A stretch of 64,000 nt of DNA from JAGWJU01 sp035533295 (lineage in GTDB: Bacteria; Elusimicrobiota; Elusimicrobia; UBA1565; UBA9628). Made by a program: the position numbers and the translations under genes. Each line of letters starts with the position of its first letter. Positions within the stretch are counted from its first letter, which is position 1. The notes beneath the pieces are model-generated. The model had not been told where the DNA came from and ran no database searches. It worked only from the letters and a program-made list of their open reading frames with translations. Positions 28,211 to 35,233 of the stretch are shown here, in pieces. The stretch is from NCBI GenBank assembly GCA_035533295.1, contig DATLUA010000017.1, positions 1-64,000 on the forward strand, in the 5' to 3' direction.

Positions 28211-28286
28211 TGGTGGACCTGAGCGGGATCGAACCGCTGACCTCCTGCATGCCATGCAGGCGCTCTCCCAGCTGAGCTACAGGCCC
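28211..28286 (-). tRNA. tRNA-Ala (GGC)
   Basis: 76 nt with CCA encoded. Acceptor 5' GGGCCTG pairs with CAGGTCC (one G-T). Anticodon stem CCTGC/GCAGG encloses ATGGCAT, anticodon GGC. The T loop is TTCGATC. Discriminator A. It lies between the flippase-like gene and the Pal gene. Confidence 0.97.
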
Positions 28287-28390
28287 GTAATCGTTCGCTG
28301 CCGGCGGGCCGTGGCCGACTAAAAAACCGCCGGAAAGCAACGGCAATTTTAGCACATTGAATGGTTGGAGACAATTGCGCTGCGGCGCGG

Positions 28391-28921
28391 CTACTTTCCA
28401 GCGACGCCCGCGGGCTCGGCCAGCAGGGTTTCGGCCCTGCGGTTCTGCCGCCAGCACGCCTGCGTCATCTGCCCACAGAGCGGCTTGTCCTTGCCGTAGC
28501 TAATCGTCGCGACGCGGTGCGGCGTAACGCCCAAAAGCGAGTAGTAGCGGCGCACGGCCTCGGCCCGGCGTTGGCCCAGGGCCAAGTTATATTCCTCGGT
28601 GCCGCGCTGATCGCAATTGCCGCTGACCTGCACGGTCGTGTTGACGTGCTCCTTGAGCCAAGCCGCGTTGGCGCGTAAAATGGCCCGCGTCGCGGCGCTC
28701 AAGTCCGCGCTGTTGTAGGCAAAATGAACGGTTTTCAACTCTGGAATCGAGCGTATGACGCTCTCGCGCACCACCGGCTCGGAGGCGTTGGTCGCGGCCG
28801 CCGCGTTGGCGGGCGCCGTCGTCACCGCGGCCGTTTTCTGCATATGGGCGCAGCCCGCCGTAAAAATTAAGGATAGCGCGCAGGCCGTCACGCCCGCCGC
28901 GCCGATGCCGGTTTTTTTCAT
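28391..28921 (-). CDS. pal: Peptidoglycan-associated lipoprotein (OmpA-like)
   Basis: 176 residues. Lipobox FTAGC (Cys near residue 24) anchors it in the outer membrane. The C-terminal OmpA domain binds peptidoglycan: VHFAYNSADLSAATRAIL, then VSGNCDQRGTEEYNLALGQRR, with the conserved Asp/Arg pair of the diaminopimelate site. Two extra cysteines lie near the end (LCGQMTQACW). Pal belongs with Tol in outer-membrane constriction, but no tol genes are in the window. It overlaps the upstream DUF1232 gene by 4 nt. Confidence 0.93.
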   Translation of the reverse strand: MKKTGIGAAGVTACALSLIFTAGCAHMQKTAAVTTAPANAAAATNASEPVVRESVIRSIPELKTVHFAYNSADLSAATRAILRANAAWLKEHVNTTVQVSGNCDQRGTEEYNLALGQRRAEAVRRYYSLLGVTPHRVATISYGKDKPLCGQMTQACWRQNRRAETLLAEPAGVAGK

Positions 28922-29568
28922 TTCTTCTCCGTGTTAATTTTCTTTTTCCTGAACCGGCGCTCATAGTAGAGCAGCGCCAGGCTCAAAATCGCGAAGTCGT
29001 CCAAGTAACCGATGCCCGGAATGGTGTCCGGGATGAGATCAAAGGGCGTGATGAGGTAGAAAAACGCGCCGTAGGCGACAAGCTTATCCGCCAAGCTCAG
29101 ATCGGGCGAGCGGATGACCTCCATGAGCTTGGAGATGCAGCGCTTCCAACCTTGGCCCCAGGCGGCGAAGGAGAAAATGCGGTTTTTTTGCCGCTCGACC
29201 GCGGCGCGACGCTGTGAATCGGAGCCGATGCGGGACAAGCCGGACTCCAGGACATCCGAATTGTTGGCCGCATCGGCTAAAAAATTGGGCGCGAGCCCCA
29301 GGGTTTTTTCCACCGACTTTTGCAGGGCTTCCCCGCTCTCCTTCAATATCTCGCCGACCGCGACCGAATCCGGGGAAACCATGCCCTCGGCCACGAGCCG
29401 GTGGACTGCCTTGGCGCAGGCCGAGGCATAGGGCTCGGGGAGATCGCCGCGTAGGGGCTTTTCCTGCCAGCGCCGCAGGGTCATCCCGGAAAGCCCGAAA
29501 TAGGGGGCCGCGCGCTCAGGGGAAAGCCCGGTCTCCCGGACCAGACTCAACATTTGTGAATAGCGCAT
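28918..29568 (-). CDS. DUF1232 (YkvA-like) protein with helical N-terminus
   Basis: 216 residues. Residues 1-60 have a helix-turn-helix-like pattern (LSPERAAPYFGLSGMTLRRW), suggesting DNA or partner binding. Residues about 155-205 are the DUF1232 core SLADKLVAYGAFFYLITPFD followed by LIPDTIPGIGYLDD, with a hydrophobic helix. The function of DUF1232 is unknown. A TAAAAT box (29583-29578) is 9 nt before the ATG. Coupled by ATGA to pal. Confidence 0.82.
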   Translation of the reverse strand: MRYSQMLSLVRETGLSPERAAPYFGLSGMTLRRWQEKPLRGDLPEPYASACAKAVHRLVAEGMVSPDSVAVGEILKESGEALQKSVEKTLGLAPNFLADAANNSDVLESGLSRIGSDSQRRAAVERQKNRIFSFAAWGQGWKRCISKLMEVIRSPDLSLADKLVAYGAFFYLITPFDLIPDTIPGIGYLDDFAILSLALLYYERRFRKKKINTEKK

Positions 29569-29577
29569 AGCAGATAA

Positions 29578-29583
29578 ATTTTA
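29578..29583 (-). promoter_or_regulatory. -10 box TAAAAT, near-leaderless
   Basis: TAAAAT on the minus strand, 9 nt before the ATG at 29568; it would drive the DUF1232-pal pair. Confidence 0.45.
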
Positions 29584-29645
29584 GAAAACCATCGCCGGGA
29601 AATCAATCCCTCGAATTTAAGTTGCCCGCCCGTTATCGTTAGGTC

Positions 29646-30119
29646 ATGAGGTCCTTATTCCACCCAACGCCGGCAGAACTAGACATCCATCTGCGCGCAA
29701 GCCCTCGCGCGGCTCGCCCGGCGTGGGCACGACCAAGCCGCAGGCTGAACTAGACGTCGCCGGCGACGCGCGCCTGCTCGGCCGCCAACGAAGGCGCACT
29801 CTACTACGATTCATCCAAACACGGCTTCATGGCCTGCCAGGGAAGCCCTCCCACGCGGCAATCCTTAAGCGGCTCCGCCTCGGGCGGCGAGATTCCCAGT
29901 CCTCTTTTAGGCGCGAATTGCGGCCCTGATACCTGGAGCAACATGAAGTTCATCGGGGCAAACCTTAACTGCGTCGCTTTCCTCACCCGCCACCTTCATA
30001 ACGGCGGCGGCAGCTGCGGGCGCTACGAAGATAACGGCTGCCACTATGACGCGGCCACGGGCTGGATTCAGGGCTTCGCCTCATCCGGCACTACCTACTG
30101 CGGCTACGTCTGCTTCTAG
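29646..30119 (+). pseudogene. Degraded surface/tail-type protein remnant
   Basis: One frame reads GSPGVGTTKPQAELDVAGDA (near 29708-29770), the phrase that precedes each chaperone-like tail domain in phage-tail and surface proteins. The downstream frame reads ANEGALYYDSSKHGFMACQG, then a Cys-rich C-terminus ending YCGYVCF at 30119. The two belong to one protein but are one base out of phase near 29775-29790, and the upstream part is missing. A short repeated GAACTAGAC occurs at about 29680 and 29747. The rest of 29569-30302 holds no gene that I can support. Confidence 0.55.
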
Positions 30120-30262
30120 CGGCAGGGTGCCTGTCGCCGTCAAAAAACGTTCACAGCCCTCCGCTTATTCGACGGGCGCATTCATCCGCTTCCGCGCAGC
30201 GGGGCCGCTTTTTGACACAATAAAATTACATTTTCTCCATGGCTTTGGCCCTCTGTCGCGCC

Positions 30263-30268
30263 TACAAT
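30263..30268 (+). promoter_or_regulatory. -10 box TACAAT with a 5' leader
   Basis: TACAAT followed by a leader of about 28 nt with CCAGGAGG before the ATG at 30303. It contrasts with the leaderless units nearby. Confidence 0.4.
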
Positions 30269-30302
30269 GATCGGGGAATAAAACCCCAGGAGGTTAAAAG
30301 CC

Positions 30303-30620
30303 ATGATCACAAAAACGGCGGTCCTGCCCGCCACCCTCAAGCAGCCTAGGGAAAACGAACGAATTACCCGGGACGAGTATACCTTCCGCGTCGAAACCAG
30401 CAGGGAGGCGCGCGACGATATCGAGAAAGTCGAGATATACGTCGACAGGGAGCCTCCGTTTCTATGCGCGGGGGCACTGGGTTATTACTGGCACGATTGG
30501 TCGTACTACAAGCCCGGCCCGCATCAGATCGTCGTTATGATCAAAACCCGCCACGGCAAGATGCTGACCATAGGTCCAAGAAAATTTTATGTGGACCTAT
30601 TGGATCACCCGATTTTTTAA
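30303..30620 (+). CDS. Small beta-rich protein, unknown
   Basis: 105 residues, no signal peptide. The pattern RDEYTFRVETSREARDDIEK then VEIYVDREPPFLCAGALGYY and WHDWSYYKPGPHQIVVMIKT alternates hydrophobic and polar residues like an Ig or fibronectin-type fold; the last part matches the way such domains describe conformational energy terms in glycan-active proteins. This comparison is only structural guesswork. AGGAGG Shine-Dalgarno 9 nt before the ATG. Confidence 0.65.
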   Translation: MITKTAVLPATLKQPRENERITRDEYTFRVETSREARDDIEKVEIYVDREPPFLCAGALGYYWHDWSYYKPGPHQIVVMIKTRHGKMLTIGPRKFYVDLLDHPIF

Positions 30621-30703
30621 TTCCCTGCATTCATTAATGGAGAACGCGGGCGGCCTTTTGCCGCGCCCCGAACTAAAAACGACAGAATAATAGGAGATAA
30701 GCC

Positions 30704-31132
30704 ATGCCCCACAAAGCGACGCAGTTCAGCGTAACCTTGCGAACCGAACCGGGAGCGCTGCCGCGCCTAGCTCACATCCTGGGCGCCCAGCAGCTCAACA
30801 TTGCCGGACTCATGGTCGACAAATGCGCCGAGGAAACAATCGTCCGCTTCATATTGAATCCCGAAAAAGATCCAAAGGCGGTTCGTCATTTCATGGCCGA
30901 CGCCGGCTATACGACGTTCGATAAGCAGATCTTTGTGCTTGAACTACCGAATCAGCCCGGCCGGTTCGATGAGCTGGCCCGCAGCCTGACCAACGAAGGA
31001 ATCGAAATCGAGAGTCTCTACGTGACGGCCGATGGCGCCGGACAGGCCCGGCTGGCAATTTCGGTTGACGAGAACCGGAAAGCTCAAAGCGTTTTAGGCA
31101 GACTCGTCGAGAGCGAGCACGCCGCCGCTTAG
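30704..31132 (+). CDS. Tandem ACT-domain protein
   Basis: 142 residues made of two ACT domains, residues about 5-70 (FSVTLRTEPGALPRLAHILG) and 75-140 (IFVLELPNQPGRFDELARSL). The PGxLxxL-type ligand loop is present in both. No catalytic domain is attached. It may sense an amino acid, but the ligand is unknown. AGGAGATAAGCC precedes the ATG. It ends 4 nt inside the convergent downstream gene. Confidence 0.9.
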   Translation: MPHKATQFSVTLRTEPGALPRLAHILGAQQLNIAGLMVDKCAEETIVRFILNPEKDPKAVRHFMADAGYTTFDKQIFVLELPNQPGRFDELARSLTNEGIEIESLYVTADGAGQARLAISVDENRKAQSVLGRLVESEHAAA

Positions 31133-31929
31133 GGCTTGGGCATCCCGTAGAAGGAGTCAAAGAGCCGCAACGCGGCCATAAAGGACGCCGAGGGCACGTT
31201 GGCGGCGGCGGACGTAAAGGGCGGAGGGCGGTTGCCGATCAGGGGCCAAAATGCGCCCCATGTGGCGCATCCCAGAAACTGCCCGTTGTCCACGCAGCGA
31301 GCGCAGGTCTCCAAGGAAATCCGATCGAAATTACCCCAACCGAAAGGATAGTCGGCGATGGATGAGGAAACGACGTGGCCGGGAAGGTTTTGCCCATCGT
31401 GCGACTCATCGGGCAAAGCCCAGGAGTCGCGGTAATAAGGAGAGCAGGGCTTGCCTTTGGAGCAGTTGGCGGCCTCATGATCGACATAGTAGCCGGCGGG
31501 CGTGCGCGTTAAATTGCGGTCGGTCTCTCCTGAAAGCGCCAGCCACTGGTAGGGTTTGCCGGGGCTCACCTGCATATTCGCCACCTGGATGATGCGGATG
31601 CTGCGGCACACAGGCGCCGCCGCGTCGGGAGTAAAAGCCAAGTGAGCGGCCAGGACGTCCTCCCCGTCCTCCGGATCGGAACTCCAATCCACATCCGCGC
31701 GCCAAGTGCCATCCTTGAGCGGCAACTCCACCGGACCGGGCGTGACGGGGTTGCCTTGAAGCGCTGTCAGGGTCTTTGACTCCGTGAGGAAACGAGTTTG
31801 CGCGGCGCCAAGCTCGGCCAAGAAGGACTCTGGCAAGGCCGCCTTGGCCGGTCCCGCCGCCACGAAAAGAGCCGCGGCGGACAAAACGGCGGCAATTCTC
31901 CGCGCCCGCGCCCCCGTCCTTTCGTTCAT
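31129..31929 (-). CDS. Secreted protein, unknown
   Basis: 266 residues. Signal peptide RIAAVLSAAALFVAAGPAKA, cleavage near residue 28. The mature part is Trp/Tyr/Pro-rich with several Cys (CRSIRI, NCSKGKPCSPYY, CARCVDNGQFLGC) that could form disulphides. No family recognised. ATG 31929 is preferred over GTG 31935 because a TACACT box ends exactly 6 nt before it. Confidence 0.75.
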   Translation of the reverse strand: MNERTGARARRIAAVLSAAALFVAAGPAKAALPESFLAELGAAQTRFLTESKTLTALQGNPVTPGPVELPLKDGTWRADVDWSSDPEDGEDVLAAHLAFTPDAAAPVCRSIRIIQVANMQVSPGKPYQWLALSGETDRNLTRTPAGYYVDHEAANCSKGKPCSPYYRDSWALPDESHDGQNLPGHVVSSSIADYPFGWGNFDRISLETCARCVDNGQFLGCATWGAFWPLIGNRPPPFTSAAANVPSASFMAALRLFDSFYGMPKP

Positions 31930-31935
31930 GTACAC

Positions 31936-31941
31936 AGTGTA
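31936..31941 (-). promoter_or_regulatory. -10 box TACACT, leaderless
   Basis: Minus-strand TACACT with 6 nt to the ATG at 31929. This spacing decides between the two possible start codons. Confidence 0.45.
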
Positions 31942-32014
31942 AAACAGGAAACTGCCATCATGCCTGGGACTTTAGCCCCAGGATCAACCGGTAAAAAGAC
32001 CCGGTCCAATTTTT

Positions 32015-32020
32015 TATAAT
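32015..32020 (+). promoter_or_regulatory. -10 box TATAAT, leaderless GTG start
   Basis: TATAAT, 6 nt, then GTG at 32027. A T-rich tract precedes the box. No Shine-Dalgarno. Confidence 0.55.
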
Positions 32021-32026
32021 ACTCGC

Positions 32027-32362
32027 GTGAAACCCGTCTACCGCCGGATGATTTCGATTCTCGCGCAGACCGGGCTCGCTCCGGAAGAGCCGCGGGACTG
32101 GAACGTTTACATCGCCCGCTGCGCGGATCAGACCCTTTACACCGGCATCGCCAAGGACGTGGCCAAGCGCATCGCCCAGCACAACGCGGGCCGCGGCGCA
32201 GCCTATACCCGTACGCGCCGGCCCGTGACGATGGTCTACGCCGCCCAAGGTTTTACCCGCTCCGGGGCTCTGGTCGAGGAAGCCCGCATCAAGGCCTTGC
32301 CGCGGGACGAGAAAAAGCGGCTGGCCCGCGACGCCAGGCGCGCGAACCGCGGAGCCATTTGA
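32027..32362 (+). CDS. GIY-YIG endonuclease-domain protein (UPF0213/YhbQ-like)
   Basis: 111 residues. WNVYIARCADQTLYTGIAKD is the GIY-YIG core (VYI, then YTGI), followed by RIAQHNAGRGAAYTRTR with the conserved Arg and a Glu at VEEARIK. Stand-alone domains of this size belong to the UPF0213/YhbQ group; nuclease activity and role are poorly known. A 20-residue N-terminal extension precedes the domain. GTG start. Confidence 0.9.
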   Translation: MKPVYRRMISILAQTGLAPEEPRDWNVYIARCADQTLYTGIAKDVAKRIAQHNAGRGAAYTRTRRPVTMVYAAQGFTRSGALVEEARIKALPRDEKKRLARDARRANRGAI

Positions 32363-32381
32363 TCGGCCTCGGCCAAACAGA

Positions 32382-32408
32382 TAGAATACGCTAAGATTCA
32401 TCCAAGGA
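32382..32408 (+). promoter_or_regulatory. -10 box TAGAAT and AAGGAG of ndk
   Basis: TAGAAT (32382-32387) gives an expected start near 32394 and a leader of about 25 nt carrying AAGGAG before the ATG at 32419. Confidence 0.45.
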
Positions 32409-32418
32409 GACGCACGCC

Positions 32419-32877
32419 ATGCCCATCGAGCAAACCCTCATCCTCATCAAACCAGACGGCGCCGCGCGCCGGCTCACGGGGATGGCCATCGACCGCCTGG
32501 ACGCCGCGGGTCTGGAGATGGTCGCGGCCAAGATGGTCTCGGTGTCGGAGGATTTGGCCCGCAAGCACTACCAGGATTTGGCGGACAAGCCCTTTTTCGA
32601 GAACCTCATCCGCTACATCCGCGGCGAGTTCCACGGCTTCAAGGATCACCGCGTCCTGGCGCTGGTCTACCGCGGCGAGGGCGCCATCGCGCGCGTGCGC
32701 CAAATCGCGGGCGCGACCAATCCCGAGGAGGCGGCGCCCGGCACTATCCGCGGCTCTTTCGGGCGCGTGACCACCAAGGGCCAGTTCGAGAACGTCATCC
32801 ACGCCTCGGGCAACGCCGCCGATGCCGCGCGGGAAATCGCCCTATGGTTCAAGCCCGCAGAAATACTGCCTTCTTAG
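32419..32877 (+). CDS. ndk: Nucleoside diphosphate kinase
   Basis: 152 residues. Transfers phosphate between nucleoside tri- and diphosphates through a phosphohistidine. TLILIKPDGAARR at the N-terminus and the active-site His in NVIHASGNAADA near residue 127 (canonical NxxHxSD; here HASGN instead of HGSDS). Length is slightly above the usual 140. Its 3' end overlaps the next gene by 34 nt. Confidence 0.96.
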   Translation: MPIEQTLILIKPDGAARRLTGMAIDRLDAAGLEMVAAKMVSVSEDLARKHYQDLADKPFFENLIRYIRGEFHGFKDHRVLALVYRGEGAIARVRQIAGATNPEEAAPGTIRGSFGRVTTKGQFENVIHASGNAADAAREIALWFKPAEILPS

Positions 32878-33752
32878 CCGCGCTGGCCCTGGGCCTCGCG
32901 GGCCTGGGCGCGCCGCGCCGCGCCGCCGCGGCGGCCAACGCCTCCACCGCGCCCGTCTCGGTCTCCATCCCCACTCTTCCCGGTCTGCCGGAGCAGTTCA
33001 CGACTTCAGACGGCTGGACCTTGTCCGCGCGGTTCCGTCCGGCCAAGCCGGGATTTTTGACGCTTATCCTCGTTCCCGGCGCGGGGCAAAAAAAAGACGT
33101 CTGGTCCGACTTGGCCCACGTTCTGGCGCGCGCCGGCTACGGCGTCCTGGCCGTCGATTTGCGCGGGCAGGGCGGTAGCACCCTGGGGCCCGAAGGCAAG
33201 ACCCTGTCTTGGCGGCAGTTCAGCTCCGACCGCGGCGACAACGATTTCATGGACATGAGCCGCGACGTGGACGCCGCCGCGGTTTTCCTGAGCTCGGCGG
33301 GCGTGGCCCCCTCTTCCGTCGGCCTCATCGGCAACGGCCTGGGCGCGTCCTTGGCCGCGCGCTACGCCGCCATCCACCCGGGAGTTTCGCTGGTGGCCCT
33401 TCTCTCGCCGACCTTGAACGGCGAGAACGTGCCCATTATCAGCGCCCTGCGCGCCTACGGCAGCCGGCCCATTCTCGTCGCCTATTCCCGCAGCGATCGC
33501 GGCGTCGCCGACGCCGCGCCTCTTATCTTCGCCGTCGCCAAGCTCTCCGCGGGGGAGGCCGATGCCACGCTCATCTCCACGCGCCTGCCCGCCGATTTCC
33601 TCTTCGACCGCTCCACCTCGGAGCGCATTCTCGATTGGCTCAAGGCCCCGGTCAATCCGGGAACGGCCGTATTCCCTTCCTCGGGCGCGGCGCCGGGCCA
33701 AATCGACGTCAGTTCTCCGGCGGCGGCCGCGCCGCCGACGCCGTCCCTATAA
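32844..33752 (+). CDS. Exported alpha/beta-hydrolase fold without catalytic Ser
   Basis: 302 residues. Signal peptide RNTAFLAALALGLAGLGAP with an Ala-rich cleavage region. The fold is clear: LTLILVPGAGQKKDVWSDLA (oxyanion strand and turn), YGVLAVDLRGQGGS, then VGLIGNGLGASLAARYAAIH. The nucleophile elbow should read GxSxG; here it is GNGLG (33330-33344), with Gly in place of Ser. An acid is possible in YSRSD, but the usual C-terminal His is not evident. It probably does not hydrolyse esters. The C-terminus is Pro/Ala-rich. The ATG lies within ndk, and murQ begins 1 nt after the stop. Confidence 0.82.
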   Translation: MVQARRNTAFLAALALGLAGLGAPRRAAAAANASTAPVSVSIPTLPGLPEQFTTSDGWTLSARFRPAKPGFLTLILVPGAGQKKDVWSDLAHVLARAGYGVLAVDLRGQGGSTLGPEGKTLSWRQFSSDRGDNDFMDMSRDVDAAAVFLSSAGVAPSSVGLIGNGLGASLAARYAAIHPGVSLVALLSPTLNGENVPIISALRAYGSRPILVAYSRSDRGVADAAPLIFAVAKLSAGEADATLISTRLPADFLFDRSTSERILDWLKAPVNPGTAVFPSSGAAPGQIDVSSPAAAAPPTPSL

Positions 33753-33753
33753 C

Positions 33754-34698
33754 GTGGCGACCGGCGCCCACATCTACGCCCGCCTTGCCACTGAAAAGCT
33801 CAACGCCAAAAGCCGCGGCATCGATCTTAAGAGCCCGCAAGACATCGTGCGCCTGATGAACCAGGAGAGCGCCGCGGCCGTGCGCGCCGTGGGCCGCGAG
33901 AGCGCGAACATCGCCCGCGCCGCGGAGGAGCTACGCCGCCGCCTGGAAAACGGCGGGCGCGCGCTCTTGGTGGGCGCGGGAACCAGCGGGCGCCTGGGCG
34001 TCCTGGAGGCCGCCGAATGCCCGCCCACCTTCAACACGCCGCCGTCGCTCCTGCGCGCGGCCATGGCCGGAGGCAAGAACGCGGTCTTCGCCTCCAAGGA
34101 AGGCGCGGAGGACGACGCGCGCGCGGGAGAGGCCGCGGCCTCGGGCCTGGGCCCCAAGGACATCCTCATCGCCGTCGCCGCCAGCGGCGTGACCCCTTTT
34201 TCCCGCGCCGCGCTTCAGGCCGCGCGGCGAGCCCGCTGCCGCACGGTGCTCGTCACCTCCAACCGCCTGGCCGCCGCGCGCGCCGCGGACATCGTCATCT
34301 CTCCACGCGTCGGCCCCGAAATCGTGGCCGGCTCGACGCGGCTTAAAAGCGGCACCGCGGCGAAGCTGGTCTTGAACGCCTTGACCACCACCGCGATGAT
34401 CCGCCTGGGCAAGGTTTACGACGGCTGGATGGTGGACTTGAAGCCCGCCTCACGCAAGCTGCGCCTGCGCGCGCTGCGCCTGGTCCAGCTCCTGGGCAAA
34501 ACCTCGCCCGCGCGCGCCCAAGCTCTCTTCGAGGACTCCGGGCGCAACGTCAAGCTGGCCGTGCTGCGCGCGCGCTTGAATCTCGGCCGCGTCCCCGCGC
34601 GGCGCCTGCTGCGCGAAAACCGCGGAAACCTGCGCCGGGCGCTAAAGCAATTTCCCTTAAGCGCGCCCAGTGCTACGGCCGGGCCCGGAAGGACTTAA
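33754..34698 (+). CDS. murQ: N-acetylmuramic acid 6-phosphate etherase
   Basis: 314 residues. Cleaves the lactyl ether of MurNAc-6-phosphate in peptidoglycan recycling. The SIS fold is marked by LLVGAGTSGRLGVLEAAECPP near residue 70 and by AVAASGVTPFSRAALQAA near residue 145. Also conserved is EIVAGSTRLKSGTAAKLVLN. GTG start at 33754, one base after the previous stop. The last 26 nt overlap the convergent gene. A NagZ-like GH3 gene sits 2.8 kb away and fits the same pathway. Confidence 0.95.
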   Translation: MATGAHIYARLATEKLNAKSRGIDLKSPQDIVRLMNQESAAAVRAVGRESANIARAAEELRRRLENGGRALLVGAGTSGRLGVLEAAECPPTFNTPPSLLRAAMAGGKNAVFASKEGAEDDARAGEAAASGLGPKDILIAVAASGVTPFSRAALQAARRARCRTVLVTSNRLAAARAADIVISPRVGPEIVAGSTRLKSGTAAKLVLNALTTTAMIRLGKVYDGWMVDLKPASRKLRLRALRLVQLLGKTSPARAQALFEDSGRNVKLAVLRARLNLGRVPARRLLRENRGNLRRALKQFPLSAPSATAGPGRT

Positions 34699-35233
34699 GG
34701 AACTCCATAAAGAGCCCCCGATAATTCAGGTAGGTGCTCTCGCTTGACGAAAGGTCGATGAGGTAGTAACTCTGCCCCTGCGGAACCGGAACGAAGGCGG
34801 TGAAGTGGTGCAGCGTCGCCTGAACGGCGGGCAGCCGGTCGTCGGGCAGCGTCCTGGTCACGTTCGATTCGAAATAGCGCCCCAAGGTGCCCGAGATGCG
34901 CAGGGCCTGGACCAAAGTGGAATCGACGTGATCTCCCGCGCCGCCGTTGCGCAGATAATCGATCTCTTTTTTGTAGGGCACGAAGCCCGCGCCGCCGTCC
35001 TGCATGAATTCGATGTCGATGCCGGCGCGGTAGTCGCCTAAGGGACTCTGCGGCCCCAGAATGTGCGCCAAGGCGCCGCCCTCCTCCTCGAACGCCGTCC
35101 AACCCGGCGGCAGCAGGCAGGAAAAATCCCCGGAGGAGGGCGCGTAGGGCGTTCCGGCGGCGCGGCCGGATCCCGGAAAAAACGCCGCGGCCCATGAGAT
35201 CGCGAACGCGATAAAAAACGCTTTTCTGCTCAT
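34673..35233 (-). CDS. Exported protein, unknown, coupled to the next gene
   Basis: 186 residues. Signal peptide RKAFFIAFAISWAAAFFP with cleavage after GRA. The mature part has the look of a PsbP/DUF1795-like fold (SGDFSCLLPPGWTAFEEEGG, then HFTAFVPVPQGQSYYLIDLS), which often serves as an accessory lipid- or peptide-binding domain; this is a resemblance only. ATG at 35233 overlaps the upstream stop by 4 nt. Confidence 0.7.
   Translation of the reverse strand: MSRKAFFIAFAISWAAAFFPGSGRAAGTPYAPSSGDFSCLLPPGWTAFEEEGGALAHILGPQSPLGDYRAGIDIEFMQDGGAGFVPYKKEIDYLRNGGAGDHVDSTLVQALRISGTLGRYFESNVTRTLPDDRLPAVQATLHHFTAFVPVPQGQSYYLIDLSSSESTYLNYRGLFMEFLKSFRARP

Noticed and set aside
30212..30226. TTGACA followed by TAAAAT as a promoter
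   Set aside because: Only 3 bp separate the two boxes.
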